Numbered from the stretch's first letter, positions 1-5,242 are shown. The stretch: 7,045 bases of DNA from an uncultured Collinsella sp. (GCA_902461085.1 CABPWH010000087.1:1-7045), one strand, 5' to 3'. Made by a program: numbers and translations. The notes: generated by a model not told the origin, from the letters alone.

Positions 1-1
1 G

Positions 2-274
2 TCAGACCATGGGGGCGATGGCGAGAGTGCCTGCCATGATGCCGCCGATGACGGCGTTAGGCGGCTGAGCGCCTCCGATCGGCATGTTGCCGATCGTCAT
101 GAGCTGATAAGTACCACCCACGAGAAGACCGGTGTTGAGGTCGCCAAGGATAAGACCGATGACGGCGCCGGTGACGATGGGCTGATAGAGAGACTCGAGG
201 AAGTCAAACTGGTCGATTGCCGCGATGAACGTAACAACGAAGACCAGGGCGACCTGAATGATCGAGAATTCCAT
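2..274 (-). CDS. PTS mannose/sorbose-family EIIC, N-terminal part (frame stops at codon 91)
   Basis: This is the N-terminus of the membrane channel subunit of a mannose-family phosphotransferase system, which carries the sugar across the membrane together with EIID. Its 90 residues contain hydrophobic helices at about 4-22 and 32-55. The family signatures GLILGDLNTGLLVGGTYQL (about 40-58) and GGAQPPN (about 67-73) resemble AgaW/SorA-type EIIC, which suggests an amino-sugar or related substrate. The start is fixed by GAAAGGAGG at 281-289, six bases from the ATG. EIIB lies 90 bases upstream and EIID would be expected downstream, outside the window. Family members run to about 250-265 residues, but here a TGA at 2-4 ends the frame just after a C5 run at 11-15. 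That may be a true frameshift, an assembly error or another cause that one remaining base cannot settle. Family assignment is firm; integrity is unknown. Confidence 0.88.
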   Translation of the reverse strand: MEFSIIQVALVFVVTFIAAIDQFDFLESLYQPIVTGAVIGLILGDLNTGLLVGGTYQLMTIGNMPIGGAQPPNAVIGGIMAGTLAIAPMV

Positions 275-280
275 CTTGCT

Positions 281-289
281 CCTCCTTTC
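281..289 (-). promoter_or_regulatory. Strong ribosome binding site of the EIIC gene
   Basis: The minus strand reads GAAAGGAGG here, six bases before the EIIC ATG at 272-274. It is close to the ideal anti-Shine-Dalgarno complement and stronger than the sites of the upstream operon genes, consistent with high demand for the membrane subunit. Confidence 0.8.
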
Positions 290-297
290 AAAATGTA

Positions 298-348
298 TGT
301 ACGCACTTTGGATTTCACGTACAAAATGTCAGGGTTTCACTCCTGACA
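298..348 (-). promoter_or_regulatory. Two hairpins in the EIIB-EIIC gap; possible attenuator or processing site
   Basis: In the 90-base gap between EIIB and EIIC the minus-strand RNA can form a stem of seven pairs, TGTCAGG (327-333) with CCTGACA (342-348), around an eight-base loop. It is followed at once by UUUUG (322-326). A second, weaker inverted repeat, TGTACG (298-303) with CGTACA (318-323), lies between it and the EIIC ribosome binding site. The first resembles a weak intrinsic terminator and could lower read-through, or it could protect mRNA ends after processing. The structure is visible in the sequence; the role is inferred. Confidence 0.5.
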
Positions 349-364
349 ACGTGGATCACGAAGA

Positions 365-847
365 CTACGAGAAGAGCTTGCTCGTATCCTCAACAGGCGT
401 GCTCGGAACGCGCCTGATCTCCAACTCCACCCCCAATTCCTGCAGCTCTTTAAACGCAGCGACATCCTCGTCGTTAACTGCGACGGAGGTGGCGACTTGG
501 CGCTTTCCTTCCGACATGTGCATGTTGCCGATGTTTACCTTCTTTATAGGCACACCGCCCTTGACGAGCGTAAGCACGTCTTCCGGTGTTTCGGCCACGA
601 TGAAGATCTTCTGGCGCGGGCTCGCCTTGCCAATGACGTCGATGGTCTTCTGCAGGGAGAAGAAACGCGTGGCGACGCCGGCGGGAGCGGCCATCTTCAT
701 GAGGTTCTGGCGCATGGTGTTGGACGCCACGTCGTCGTTGGCGACGAGGATGAGGTTGGAGCCCAGAGTGGAGTTCCACTGGGTGGCAACCTGACCATGA
801 ACCAGTCGGTTATCGATGCGGGTAAGAAGAATGTTGGGTTCTGCCAT
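365..847 (-). CDS. PTS mannose/sorbose-family EIIB (AgaV-like, amino-sugar type)
   Basis: This is the cytoplasmic phosphocarrier EIIB, which takes phosphate from EIIA and gives it to the sugar entering through EIIC/EIID. It is 160 residues, the normal length for a stand-alone family member. The signature RIDNRLVHGQV (10-20) carries the phospho-accepting His17. Further family motifs are ANDDVASN near 36-43 and KGGVPIKKVNIGNMH near 95-109. From memory it resembles E. coli AgaV, the N-acetylgalactosamine EIIB, more than the fused ManX type, so an amino-sugar substrate is plausible but unproven. The ATG at 845-847 is preceded by AAAGGAAG at 857-864. The gene lies 36 bases after yajC and 90 bases before EIIC, in one operon. 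Confidence 0.95.
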   Translation of the reverse strand: MAEPNILLTRIDNRLVHGQVATQWNSTLGSNLILVANDDVASNTMRQNLMKMAAPAGVATRFFSLQKTIDVIGKASPRQKIFIVAETPEDVLTLVKGGVPIKKVNIGNMHMSEGKRQVATSVAVNDEDVAAFKELQELGVELEIRRVPSTPVEDTSKLFS

Positions 848-883
848 GTTGATCAGCTTCCTTTCGTTATTTGCTGACGACAG

Positions 884-1165
884 TTACTTGATCTCCTGAA
901 TCGCGTAACGCGAAACATCTACGACGGCACCGGATCGGACTTTGATCTGGACCTTCTCGCCTTCGATGCCTTTGACGGTTCCGTAGATACCGCCGGCGAA
1001 AAGAACCTCCTGACCCGGCTTGAGCTCGGTGTGCAGCTCCTTGAAGTACTTCTGCTTCTTCTTCATGTTGATTTGCGACCAGATGGTGTAAATCAAGCCC
1101 ATGATGACAAGCAGGCCTAAAAGGGCGACCGAGGAGCTCAGGACGTTGGCTCCGAAATCGGCCAT
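884..1165 (-). CDS. yajC: YajC-like protein (Sec translocase accessory subunit) in the PTS operon
   Basis: A 93-residue YajC-family protein. It has one membrane helix at about 11-29, then a basic stretch MKKKQKYFKELHTELKPG (34-51), then the small beta domain with the family signature GQEVLFAGGIYGTVKGIEG (51-69). YajC associates with SecDF-YidC at the Sec translocon. Here it sits between EIIA and EIIB. Its ATG shares one base with the EIIA stop (TAATG at 1163-1167), so its translation is probably coupled to EIIA. A GAGGA site at 1175-1179 lies inside the EIIA end. YajC-like genes beside mannose-family PTS genes are also known in streptococci, so it may help insert the EIIC/EIID complex or act as a PTS-specific paralogue. 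The family call is firm; the PTS-specific role is inference. Confidence 0.92.
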   Translation of the reverse strand: MADFGANVLSSSVALLGLLVIMGLIYTIWSQINMKKKQKYFKELHTELKPGQEVLFAGGIYGTVKGIEGEKVQIKVRSGAVVDVSRYAIQEIK

Positions 1166-1608
1166 TAGATGCCGTCCTCGTCGCCGAAGATATCCTCTTC
1201 CTCGGAGCCGGCAACGGATGCGACCGTCTGGGCGGTGATGCCCGTCTGGCCAACGGTCACGGCCTGCTCGCCAAGCTCGGCGAGCGTGGCATTGCCGCGG
1301 AGGAACAGAAGCTCAATAACCATGGGAAGGTTGGTGCCAGTCAGAACCTCGACGTTGTCGACATCCTGGGCAATCATCATCGACTGGTTGAACGGGGTGC
1401 CGCCAAGCAGGTCGGTAAAGACAAGCACGCCATCGCACTCCTCGCGCATGGCGGTAATAGCGGCGCGGAGATCCTCACCGTAGGATGCGGCCTGGTCGCC
1501 CTCAAAAGGAACGACGGTAAAAGCAGGCTGGTCGCCGGCAACCATAGCGATAGCGCTTGCAAGGCCGGGTGCGAACTGTCCATGACCGGTAAGAATAAAG
1601 CCAACCAT
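1165..1608 (-). CDS. PTS mannose/sorbose-family EIIA
   Basis: First gene of the PTS operon. It encodes the EIIA phosphocarrier that receives phosphate from HPr and passes it to EIIB. It has 147 residues, the normal size for a single-domain AgaF-type EIIA. The active-site region ILTGHGQFAPGL (5-16) carries the phospho-accepting His9. The conserved FTDLLGGTPFN (64-74) with Asp66 and the TGTNLPM motif (about 90-96) follow. The C-terminus (about 135-147) is unusually acidic. The ATG at 1606-1608 is preceded by AAGGGA at 1616-1621. The reading frame ends in a TAATG overlap with yajC. Separate IIA and IIB genes fit the amino-sugar branch better than the fused ManX arrangement. Confidence 0.95.
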   Translation of the reverse strand: MVGFILTGHGQFAPGLASAIAMVAGDQPAFTVVPFEGDQAASYGEDLRAAITAMREECDGVLVFTDLLGGTPFNQSMMIAQDVDNVEVLTGTNLPMVIELLFLRGNATLAELGEQAVTVGQTGITAQTVASVAGSEEEDIFGDEDGI

Positions 1609-1748
1609 TCAAATTTCCCTTCCGAAGGTGTGTACAATCTGAGTCCGATGATTTTCGGAAGCCAGCGGGCACTCGCCCTTAAAGCTTCTTAGAAAGCGTT
1701 CTTTGAAGACCAGTGGTTTCTAAACTGGTAGTAACCACGTGACGTGTT
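1609..1748 (-). promoter_or_regulatory. Structured 5' leader of the PTS operon; possible ribosome-site sequestration
   Basis: If transcription starts near 1748, the mRNA has a leader of about 140 bases. It can form GGGC-GAGT-GCCC (1667-1678). CTTCCGAA (1654-1661) is an exact eight-base complement of TTCGGAAG (1619-1626), which overlaps the EIIA ribosome binding site at 1616-1621. The same upstream arm can instead pair locally, TCCGA (1655-1659) with TCGGA (1644-1648). These two foldings exclude each other, the layout expected of a translational switch. No known riboswitch class is recognised. The pairings are read from the sequence; regulation is inference. Confidence 0.35.
1724..1739. promoter_or_regulatory. 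GntR/HutC-type operator (ACTGGT-N4-ACCAC)
   Basis: The plus strand reads ACTGGTAGTAACCACG, with half-sites TGGT and ACCA four bases apart at 1726-1737. This matches the ACTGGT-N4-ACCAC frame of the amino-sugar regulators of the HutC group, such as DasR and NagR. It lies about 10-25 bases downstream of the predicted start of transcription, a usual repressor position. Nested inverted repeats surround it: ACCAGT 1709-1714 with ACTGGT 1724-1729, and GTGGTT 1713-1718 with AACCAC 1733-1738. The regulator gene is not in the window. Confidence 0.6.
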
Positions 1749-1763
1749 GTTGTCACTATATCA
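1739..1763 (-). promoter_or_regulatory. Predicted PTS operon promoter: extended -10 overlapped by an inverted repeat
   Basis: On the minus strand TGATATAGT (1755-1763) forms an extended -10 element, TG-N-TATAGT, with the hexamer at 1755-1760. The -35 position (about 1778-1783) reads GAAAGC, which is poor, so the promoter relies on the extended -10 or an activator. An exact inverted repeat GTGAC-N8-GTCAC at 1739-1756 covers the -10 and the start point. The GntR-type operator lies immediately downstream. The prediction rests on position and motif only. Confidence 0.45.
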
Positions 1764-1810
1764 CCCCAGAAGAGGTCGCTTTCGTTGATTCATACGGTAA
1801 AACGTTTTTG

Positions 1811-1847
1811 CACCGCTCACGGTGATAAATCGACCGTTTACCGGTCG
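1811..1847. repeat. Paired inverted repeats CACCG-N4-CGGTG and CGACCG-N5-CGGTCG
   Basis: Two exact inverted repeats lie seven bases apart: CACCG (1811-1815) with CGGTG (1820-1824), and CGACCG (1831-1836) with CGGTCG (1842-1847). The second contains CGACCGTTTACCGGT (1831-1845), which recurs with one base changed at 2049-2063. No run of T follows on either strand, so these look like protein-binding sites rather than terminators. Confidence 0.6.
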
Positions 1848-1863
1848 TTAACACTTCTACCTG

Positions 1864-1881
1864 CGGTTTTGAAACCGTTTC
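1864..1881. repeat. Overlapping palindromes CGGTTT-TG-AAACCG and GAAAC-C-GTTTC
   Basis: CGGTTT (1864-1869) and AAACCG (1872-1877) form an exact palindrome with a two-base centre. It overlaps a second, GAAAC (1871-1875) and GTTTC (1877-1881). They share the CGGT/ACCG word with the neighbouring repeats and may belong to the same operator family. Confidence 0.4.
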
Positions 1882-2004
1882 GAAATGTTTTGGCAAAAAA
1901 TCGGATCTTTTCCTGTGTCTAAACAACGCAGGGCGGCTAAAAATAGCGTGTAGAAGAATTGCAGGTCATTGTGAAGATATGTGAATTGGTCTTTTTGACT
2001 TAAT

Positions 2005-2021
2005 ACCAGTTAGAACCAGTT
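2005..2021. repeat. Direct repeat ACCAGTT with 10-base period
   Basis: ACCAGTT occurs at 2005-2011 and 2015-2021, one helical turn apart. The minus strand therefore shows ACTGGT-TCTA-ACTGGT, the same half-site as the GntR-type operator at 1724-1739, but in tandem rather than inverted orientation. It could be an auxiliary site for the same regulator. Confidence 0.4.
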
Positions 2022-2031
2022 TTGAGATTAT

Positions 2032-2061
2032 CGGTGAACGGTAGTTTTCGACCGTTCACCG
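2032..2061. repeat. Exact 11-base inverted repeat CGGTGAACGGT / ACCGTTCACCG
   Basis: CGGTGAACGGT (2032-2042) and ACCGTTCACCG (2051-2061) are exact reverse complements separated by eight bases. Each arm contains the CGGT/ACCG word twice. Neither strand has a following T run, so an operator is more likely than a terminator. The right arm is part of CGACCGTTCACCGGT (2049-2063), a near copy of 1831-1845. Confidence 0.65.
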
Positions 2062-2067
2062 GTTACT

Positions 2068-2081
2068 TGCAATCGTTTGCA
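2068..2081. promoter_or_regulatory. cre-like LacI-family operator TGCAATCGTTTGCA
   Basis: TGCAATCGTTTGCA fits the cre consensus TGNAANCGNTNNCA on both strands and is nearly a perfect palindrome around the central CG. Such sites are bound by CcpA-like or sugar-specific LacI-family regulators. It lies about 310 bases upstream of the predicted promoter, so it may act at a distance or serve a second, unrecognised promoter. The match is visible; the binding protein is unknown. Confidence 0.5.
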
Positions 2082-2160
2082 GTTGTTTTCCCAGATGAAT
2101 TAGGGGAACCCGATGGAGCGCTTGTGCGGGCGCGAGGCCTACCCCAGTGGTTTCGGTAAC

Positions 2161-2199
2161 AAAAAAGCCCGCTAGAACGTTGTCCGTTCTAGCGGGCTT
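2161..2199 (-). terminator. Intrinsic terminator after the SurA-like gene
   Basis: An exact 15-pair stem, 2185-2199 with 2165-2179, closes a five-base loop (2180-2184). On the minus strand it is followed by a run of six Ts (2161-2166, the first two within the stem). It lies about 40 bases after the stop of the gene ending at 2240. It separates that gene from the PTS operon. Confidence 0.93.
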
Positions 2200-2239
2200 A
2201 ATCAGGTGATCGGTTAACGCGCAGTAGTGCAGGCAAACC

Positions 2240-3325
2240 TTATGCAAACAGGCCGTAGATGCTGATGTTGGCCTTGGCGTAGAGGCCGTTCGCATACTCG
2301 GTCCACTTGGAGCTGGCGCTCGAAGCCTGCGAAGAGTACTGCTGGTAGGCGGTGTAATAGGCGGTCATGGCCTGCTTGTAGGTAGCGCTATCGGCCGTAA
2401 AGGCATCGTCAGCGAAGGCCTTGGCATAGGTGCTGTCGGCATCCTTCCAGGTGCCCTTCTCGCTATCCCACTCGTCACCGGCAAGGTTGATGATGTAGTC
2501 GGCGTAATCCTTGCTCGCGGTCTCCTCGTTGCCGTCAGAAGGCTCGGTCGGAGCGGTCGGCATGCTTGCGGAGCTGTCGCCGACCTTCTTCTTGTAGAGC
2601 TTCTGCAGCGTCGCGGACTGACGGACGATCTGCTTGGCCTGGTCCTTGGACACGCCGTACTGCGTGGCCATGGTCTTGTAGTCGGAGGTGCCGATGGAAT
2701 CCTCGGCGTACTTCTTCATTTCCTTGGAAGAAACGGTAATGCCCTCGTCCTCGGCAGCATCGAGCAGGATCTTGTTGCGCACGTAGGACAGGATGACGTC
2801 GGCAGAGGGAGCGGTGTAGTTGCCATCGCCATCCTTGACGGTGTCGAGGCTGTACTGGCTCTCAATGGCCTCGCGCGCGGTGATGTCACTCTTCTTGCCG
2901 TTGTAGCTGTAGCTTGCCACGGTCGAATCGAGCTGGTCCTCGGTGAGGGTCGCCGAGCCGACGCCCTTGCCGCCAAAACCACCGTTGCCGATAAAGAAGC
3001 CGACCACAGCAGCGATCACGATAGCGACCACAAAGGCGGCAATCATCGTCTTCTTGTGCTTGGATGCATGGTCGTCCGCGTCGGAGTCGTCGTCCTCGTC
3101 CTGTTCCTCGGGCATGAGGTTCTCGTCGGCGGCATCCGCGGCAATCTGAGCCTCCAGGCGGGCGTCCTCCTCCTCGGCCGTCGTACCGGCAGCAATGTGC
3201 TCGGCAGACGTACCGGCGACCAGATCGATCTTCTCCTCCTCGTCACCGTCGGGGCCTTCGCCGCGCTCGATGATCTGGATGCCGTCGATCTCGTCCTTCT
3301 CGTCCTTCTTTTGAATCAGACCCAT
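2240..3325 (-). CDS. Membrane-anchored SurA/trigger-factor-like protein with acidic cytoplasmic N-terminus
   Basis: A 361-residue protein with no exact name I recognise. Residues 1-86 are strongly acidic and probably disordered (for example EEQDEDDDSDADD, 73-85). A basic HASKHKK (86-92) and one transmembrane helix (about 94-112) follow, which predicts the N-terminus inside and the rest outside. After a glycine-rich linker, residues about 146-248 resemble the helical SurA N-terminal/trigger-factor chaperone fold: AREAIESQYSL, then SYVRNKILLDAAEDEGITVSSKEMKKYAED, then a QYGVSKDQAKQIVRQ helix. No parvulin isomerase domain is apparent in 249-361, which is rich in Ser, Ala, Tyr and Asp. It may be a secretion chaperone of the PrsA type without catalysis. 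The ATG at 3323-3325 has AAGGAG at 3334-3339. It is probably monocistronic. Confidence 0.75.
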   Translation of the reverse strand: MGLIQKKDEKDEIDGIQIIERGEGPDGDEEEKIDLVAGTSAEHIAAGTTAEEEDARLEAQIAADAADENLMPEEQDEDDDSDADDHASKHKKTMIAAFVVAIVIAAVVGFFIGNGGFGGKGVGSATLTEDQLDSTVASYSYNGKKSDITAREAIESQYSLDTVKDGDGNYTAPSADVILSYVRNKILLDAAEDEGITVSSKEMKKYAEDSIGTSDYKTMATQYGVSKDQAKQIVRQSATLQKLYKKKVGDSSASMPTAPTEPSDGNEETASKDYADYIINLAGDEWDSEKGTWKDADSTYAKAFADDAFTADSATYKQAMTAYYTAYQQYSSQASSASSKWTEYANGLYAKANISIYGLFA

Positions 3326-3363
3326 ATCAGTTACTCCTTGTTAGGAAACATAGTCCGCAATAG

Positions 3364-3392
3364 AATACGCCCGACAGAGCGCCGGGCGTATT
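3364..3392 (-). terminator. Possible terminator hairpin after icd
   Basis: AATACGCCCG (3364-3373) and CGGGCGTATT (3383-3392) form an exact ten-pair stem with a nine-base loop. It lies about 60 bases after the icd stop and before the next gene. On the minus strand the tail reads CTATTG rather than a clean T run, so it is a weak or imperfect terminator, or an mRNA-stabilising element. No clear promoter for the next gene was found in 3326-3451. Confidence 0.5.
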
Positions 3393-3451
3393 GATTCTCA
3401 GGTTATACGCAAACACTTAAGTACTATTTAGGCGTTTGCAGTGTGCATGCC

Positions 3452-4537
3452 TTAGGCCAGGTGCGCGATAACGGCATCGGCAAAGGCCTGCGTGCCCACC
3501 GCGCCCTCGACGGAACCGGTCTGGGCACGACGCACGTCACCGGTAACTTGCTCGCCCTCGTCGAGCGTGGCAGATACGGCGGCGCGAATGCGATTGGCCG
3601 CGTCGTTCTCGCCCAGGTGATCGAGCATCATAGCCGCGGACAGAATCTCGGCCGTGGGGTTAGCGATATCCTGGCCAGCGATATCGGGCGCGGAGCCGTG
3701 CGTCGCCTCGAAGATGGCGCAGTCGGCACCGATGTTGGAACCCGGAGCCATCCCTAAGCCGCCCACGAGGCCGGCGCACAGGTCGCTCACGATGTCGCCG
3801 TACAGGTTGGGCAGCACCAGGACATCGAAGTCGTTGGGGTTCTGGACCAGGCCCATGCAGGTGGCGTCGACAATCTTGTCGTTGAACTCGATATCGGGAT
3901 AGTTGGTGGCCACCTCGCGCGCCACGCGCAGGAACAGGCCGTCGGTCGCCTTCATGATGTTGGCCTTGTGCACGGCCGTCACCTTTTTGCGGCCGCAGCG
4001 GCGGGCATACTCAAAGGCATACTCCACAATGCGGCGGCTCTTGGCGATGGAGATCGGCTTGATCGAGATGGCGGAATCAGCGGCGAAGGTCTTCTGACCC
4101 GAGCGCTCGACAAGCCGCGAGAGCTCCTCAACTTCGGCAGCGCCATCATCGAACTCGATGCCGGCGTAGAGGTCCTCGGTGTTCTCGCGCACGATAACCA
4201 GGTCGACATCGCGGAAGCGCGAGCCGTCGCCCGGCTGCGACAGGCAGGGGCGCACGCAGGCGGACAGGGCAAAGGGCTTGCGCAGGGCCACGTTAACGCT
4301 GCGGAAACCCGTGCCGACCGGTGTGGTGATGGGACCCTTGATGGCAACCTTGGTCTCGGCGACCGCATCGAGCACGTGCTGGGGCAGCGGCGTGCCAAAC
4401 TCGTCCATGACGCCGGCGCCGGCCTCCTGGACGTTCCAGTTGATCTGGACACCGGTGGCCTCGACCACGCGGCGCATGGCCTGCGTAATCTCGGGACCGA
4501 TACCGTCACCGGGAATCAGGACTACATCGTGCGCCAT
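3452..4537 (-). CDS. icd: Isocitrate dehydrogenase, predicted NAD-dependent
   Basis: This enzyme oxidatively decarboxylates isocitrate to 2-oxoglutarate in the cytoplasm; in a fermentative anaerobe its main use would be glutamate synthesis. It has 361 residues, the short form of the isocitrate/isopropylmalate dehydrogenase family. The start LIPGDGIGPEIT (7-18) is typical. The substrate loop FRSVNVALRK (78-87) has Ser80 and Asn82, as isocitrate enzymes do, with Arg86 and Arg96. RENTEDLYAGIE (117-128) supplies Tyr124, HKANIMK (190-196) Lys191, and the metal ligands are Asp224, Asp248 and Asp252. HGSAPDIAG (280-288) has Asp285-Ile286 where NADP enzymes carry Lys-Tyr, predicting NAD use. The ATG is six bases after the HEAT-like gene, and its GAGGAG (4547-4552) lies inside that gene. 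A homoisocitrate-type substrate is less likely but not excluded. Confidence 0.92.
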   Translation of the reverse strand: MAHDVVLIPGDGIGPEITQAMRRVVEATGVQINWNVQEAGAGVMDEFGTPLPQHVLDAVAETKVAIKGPITTPVGTGFRSVNVALRKPFALSACVRPCLSQPGDGSRFRDVDLVIVRENTEDLYAGIEFDDGAAEVEELSRLVERSGQKTFAADSAISIKPISIAKSRRIVEYAFEYARRCGRKKVTAVHKANIMKATDGLFLRVAREVATNYPDIEFNDKIVDATCMGLVQNPNDFDVLVLPNLYGDIVSDLCAGLVGGLGMAPGSNIGADCAIFEATHGSAPDIAGQDIANPTAEILSAAMMLDHLGENDAANRIRAAVSATLDEGEQVTGDVRRAQTGSVEGAVGTQAFADAVIAHLA

Positions 4538-4543
4538 AATCTG

Positions 4544-5242
4544 TTACTCCTCGTCTTCGGCGGCCTCAGATTTTTTAACGCTAGCACGCTTCTTCTTTTT
4601 GGAGAGATCCAGGCCAAAACGTTTAACAAGCATTTCGCAAATCTCGCTCGAACGGGCCTTGAGATAGCTGCCCTTACCGTTCTCGGCGTCGAACTTAAGG
4701 CGCAGCGCGAGCTTCTCGGCGACCTCGGCGTCGATCTCGCCCTGGCCAAACTCGTACAGGCAACCGAGCATATCGCGATACTCAAGGTCACCGTGGTAGC
4801 ACTGGATGGCCTCATCCAGGATCGGCCAAGCCTCGAGCGAACGCTCGACGCTCGTGGCGCCCCACACGCACAGCAGGCGGAAGGCGGCGTAGCGCAGCGT
4901 GGAGGAAATCTCGTCGAACAGCGCGGTCTCGGCGCCCTCAAAGGCATCGCCCAGCTGCTCGGGGCAGGTGGTGGCGAGCGCCGCCAGGGCATCGAGAGCC
5001 TCCCAGCGGGTCTGAGCCTCGGGGCGGTCGAGCGCCTCGATCAGCGCGGGCACGCAGGGCACGACGCGCTGCGGATCGCGCTCGGCAAGCAGGTGCAGCA
5101 CGCGGGCGGCAAACTGACGGATGCGGCGCGTGGGGCAGCCGAGCTCCTTGACCAGGCGGTCGACGGCGTTCTCGTTCTCCTCTGCCAGCTGAAGCTGTGC
5201 CAGCTCCTCGTCGGTGAGCTGTTCTTCCTTGTTTTCTGCCAT
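4544..5242 (-). CDS. HEAT-repeat-like cytoplasmic protein of unknown function
   Basis: A 232-residue soluble protein I do not recognise as a named family. After an acidic N-terminus (1-25) come amphipathic helix pairs with HEAT-like spacing: about 26-55 (VDRLVKELGCPTRRIRQFAARVLHLL-type), 59-97 (VPCVPALIEAL then TRWEALDALAALA) and 104-128 (ETALFDEISSTLRYAAFRLL). Further helices run to about 210. The tail is Lys-rich (KKKKRASVKK, 215-224), then acidic. Such alpha-solenoids usually mediate protein contacts. The ATG at 5240-5242 is preceded by AGAGGT (5247-5252). It lies 15 bases after the membrane protein gene and six bases before icd, so it is co-transcribed with both. A role with icd is only suggested by position. 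Confidence 0.8.
   Translation of the reverse strand: MAENKEEQLTDEELAQLQLAEENENAVDRLVKELGCPTRRIRQFAARVLHLLAERDPQRVVPCVPALIEALDRPEAQTRWEALDALAALATTCPEQLGDAFEGAETALFDEISSTLRYAAFRLLCVWGATSVERSLEAWPILDEAIQCYHGDLEYRDMLGCLYEFGQGEIDAEVAEKLALRLKFDAENGKGSYLKARSSEICEMLVKRFGLDLSKKKKRASVKKSEAAEDEE

Larger units (their letters stand above)
1609..2160. other. Long non-coding control region upstream of the PTS operon
   Basis: About 550 bases between the terminator and EIIA hold no convincing gene. Frames here lack a recognisable protein and a ribosome binding site. The stretch is more AT-rich than its coding neighbours and is dense in inverted repeats, which are listed separately. Because the preceding gene ends in a strong terminator, all of it most likely serves the PTS operon. 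Part of it, about 2085-2150, shows no motif I recognise. Confidence 0.7.

Noticed and set aside
258..794. A 178-codon open frame on the plus strand
   Set aside because: It is opposite the EIIB gene with its His17 motif and crosses the EIIB-EIIC gap; no ribosome binding site or protein signature.
1692..1705. AGAAAGCGTTCTTT as a cre site
   Set aside because: It lacks the outer TG and CA bases of the consensus; the site at 2068-2081 fits, this one does not.
2032..2061. The 11-base inverted repeat as a terminator
   Set aside because: No T run follows on either strand and no gene ends nearby; the repeat family around it fits operators better.
1795..2160. CRISPR array or tRNA/small RNA gene in the repeat-rich intergenic DNA
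   Set aside because: The repeats are short inverted operator-like words, with no regular spacers, no cloverleaf and no promoter-terminator pair around a candidate RNA.
2056..2295. A 79-codon minus-strand frame in the intergenic region
   Set aside because: It begins inside the end of the SurA-like gene in another frame, runs through the terminator, and has no ribosome binding site or family likeness.
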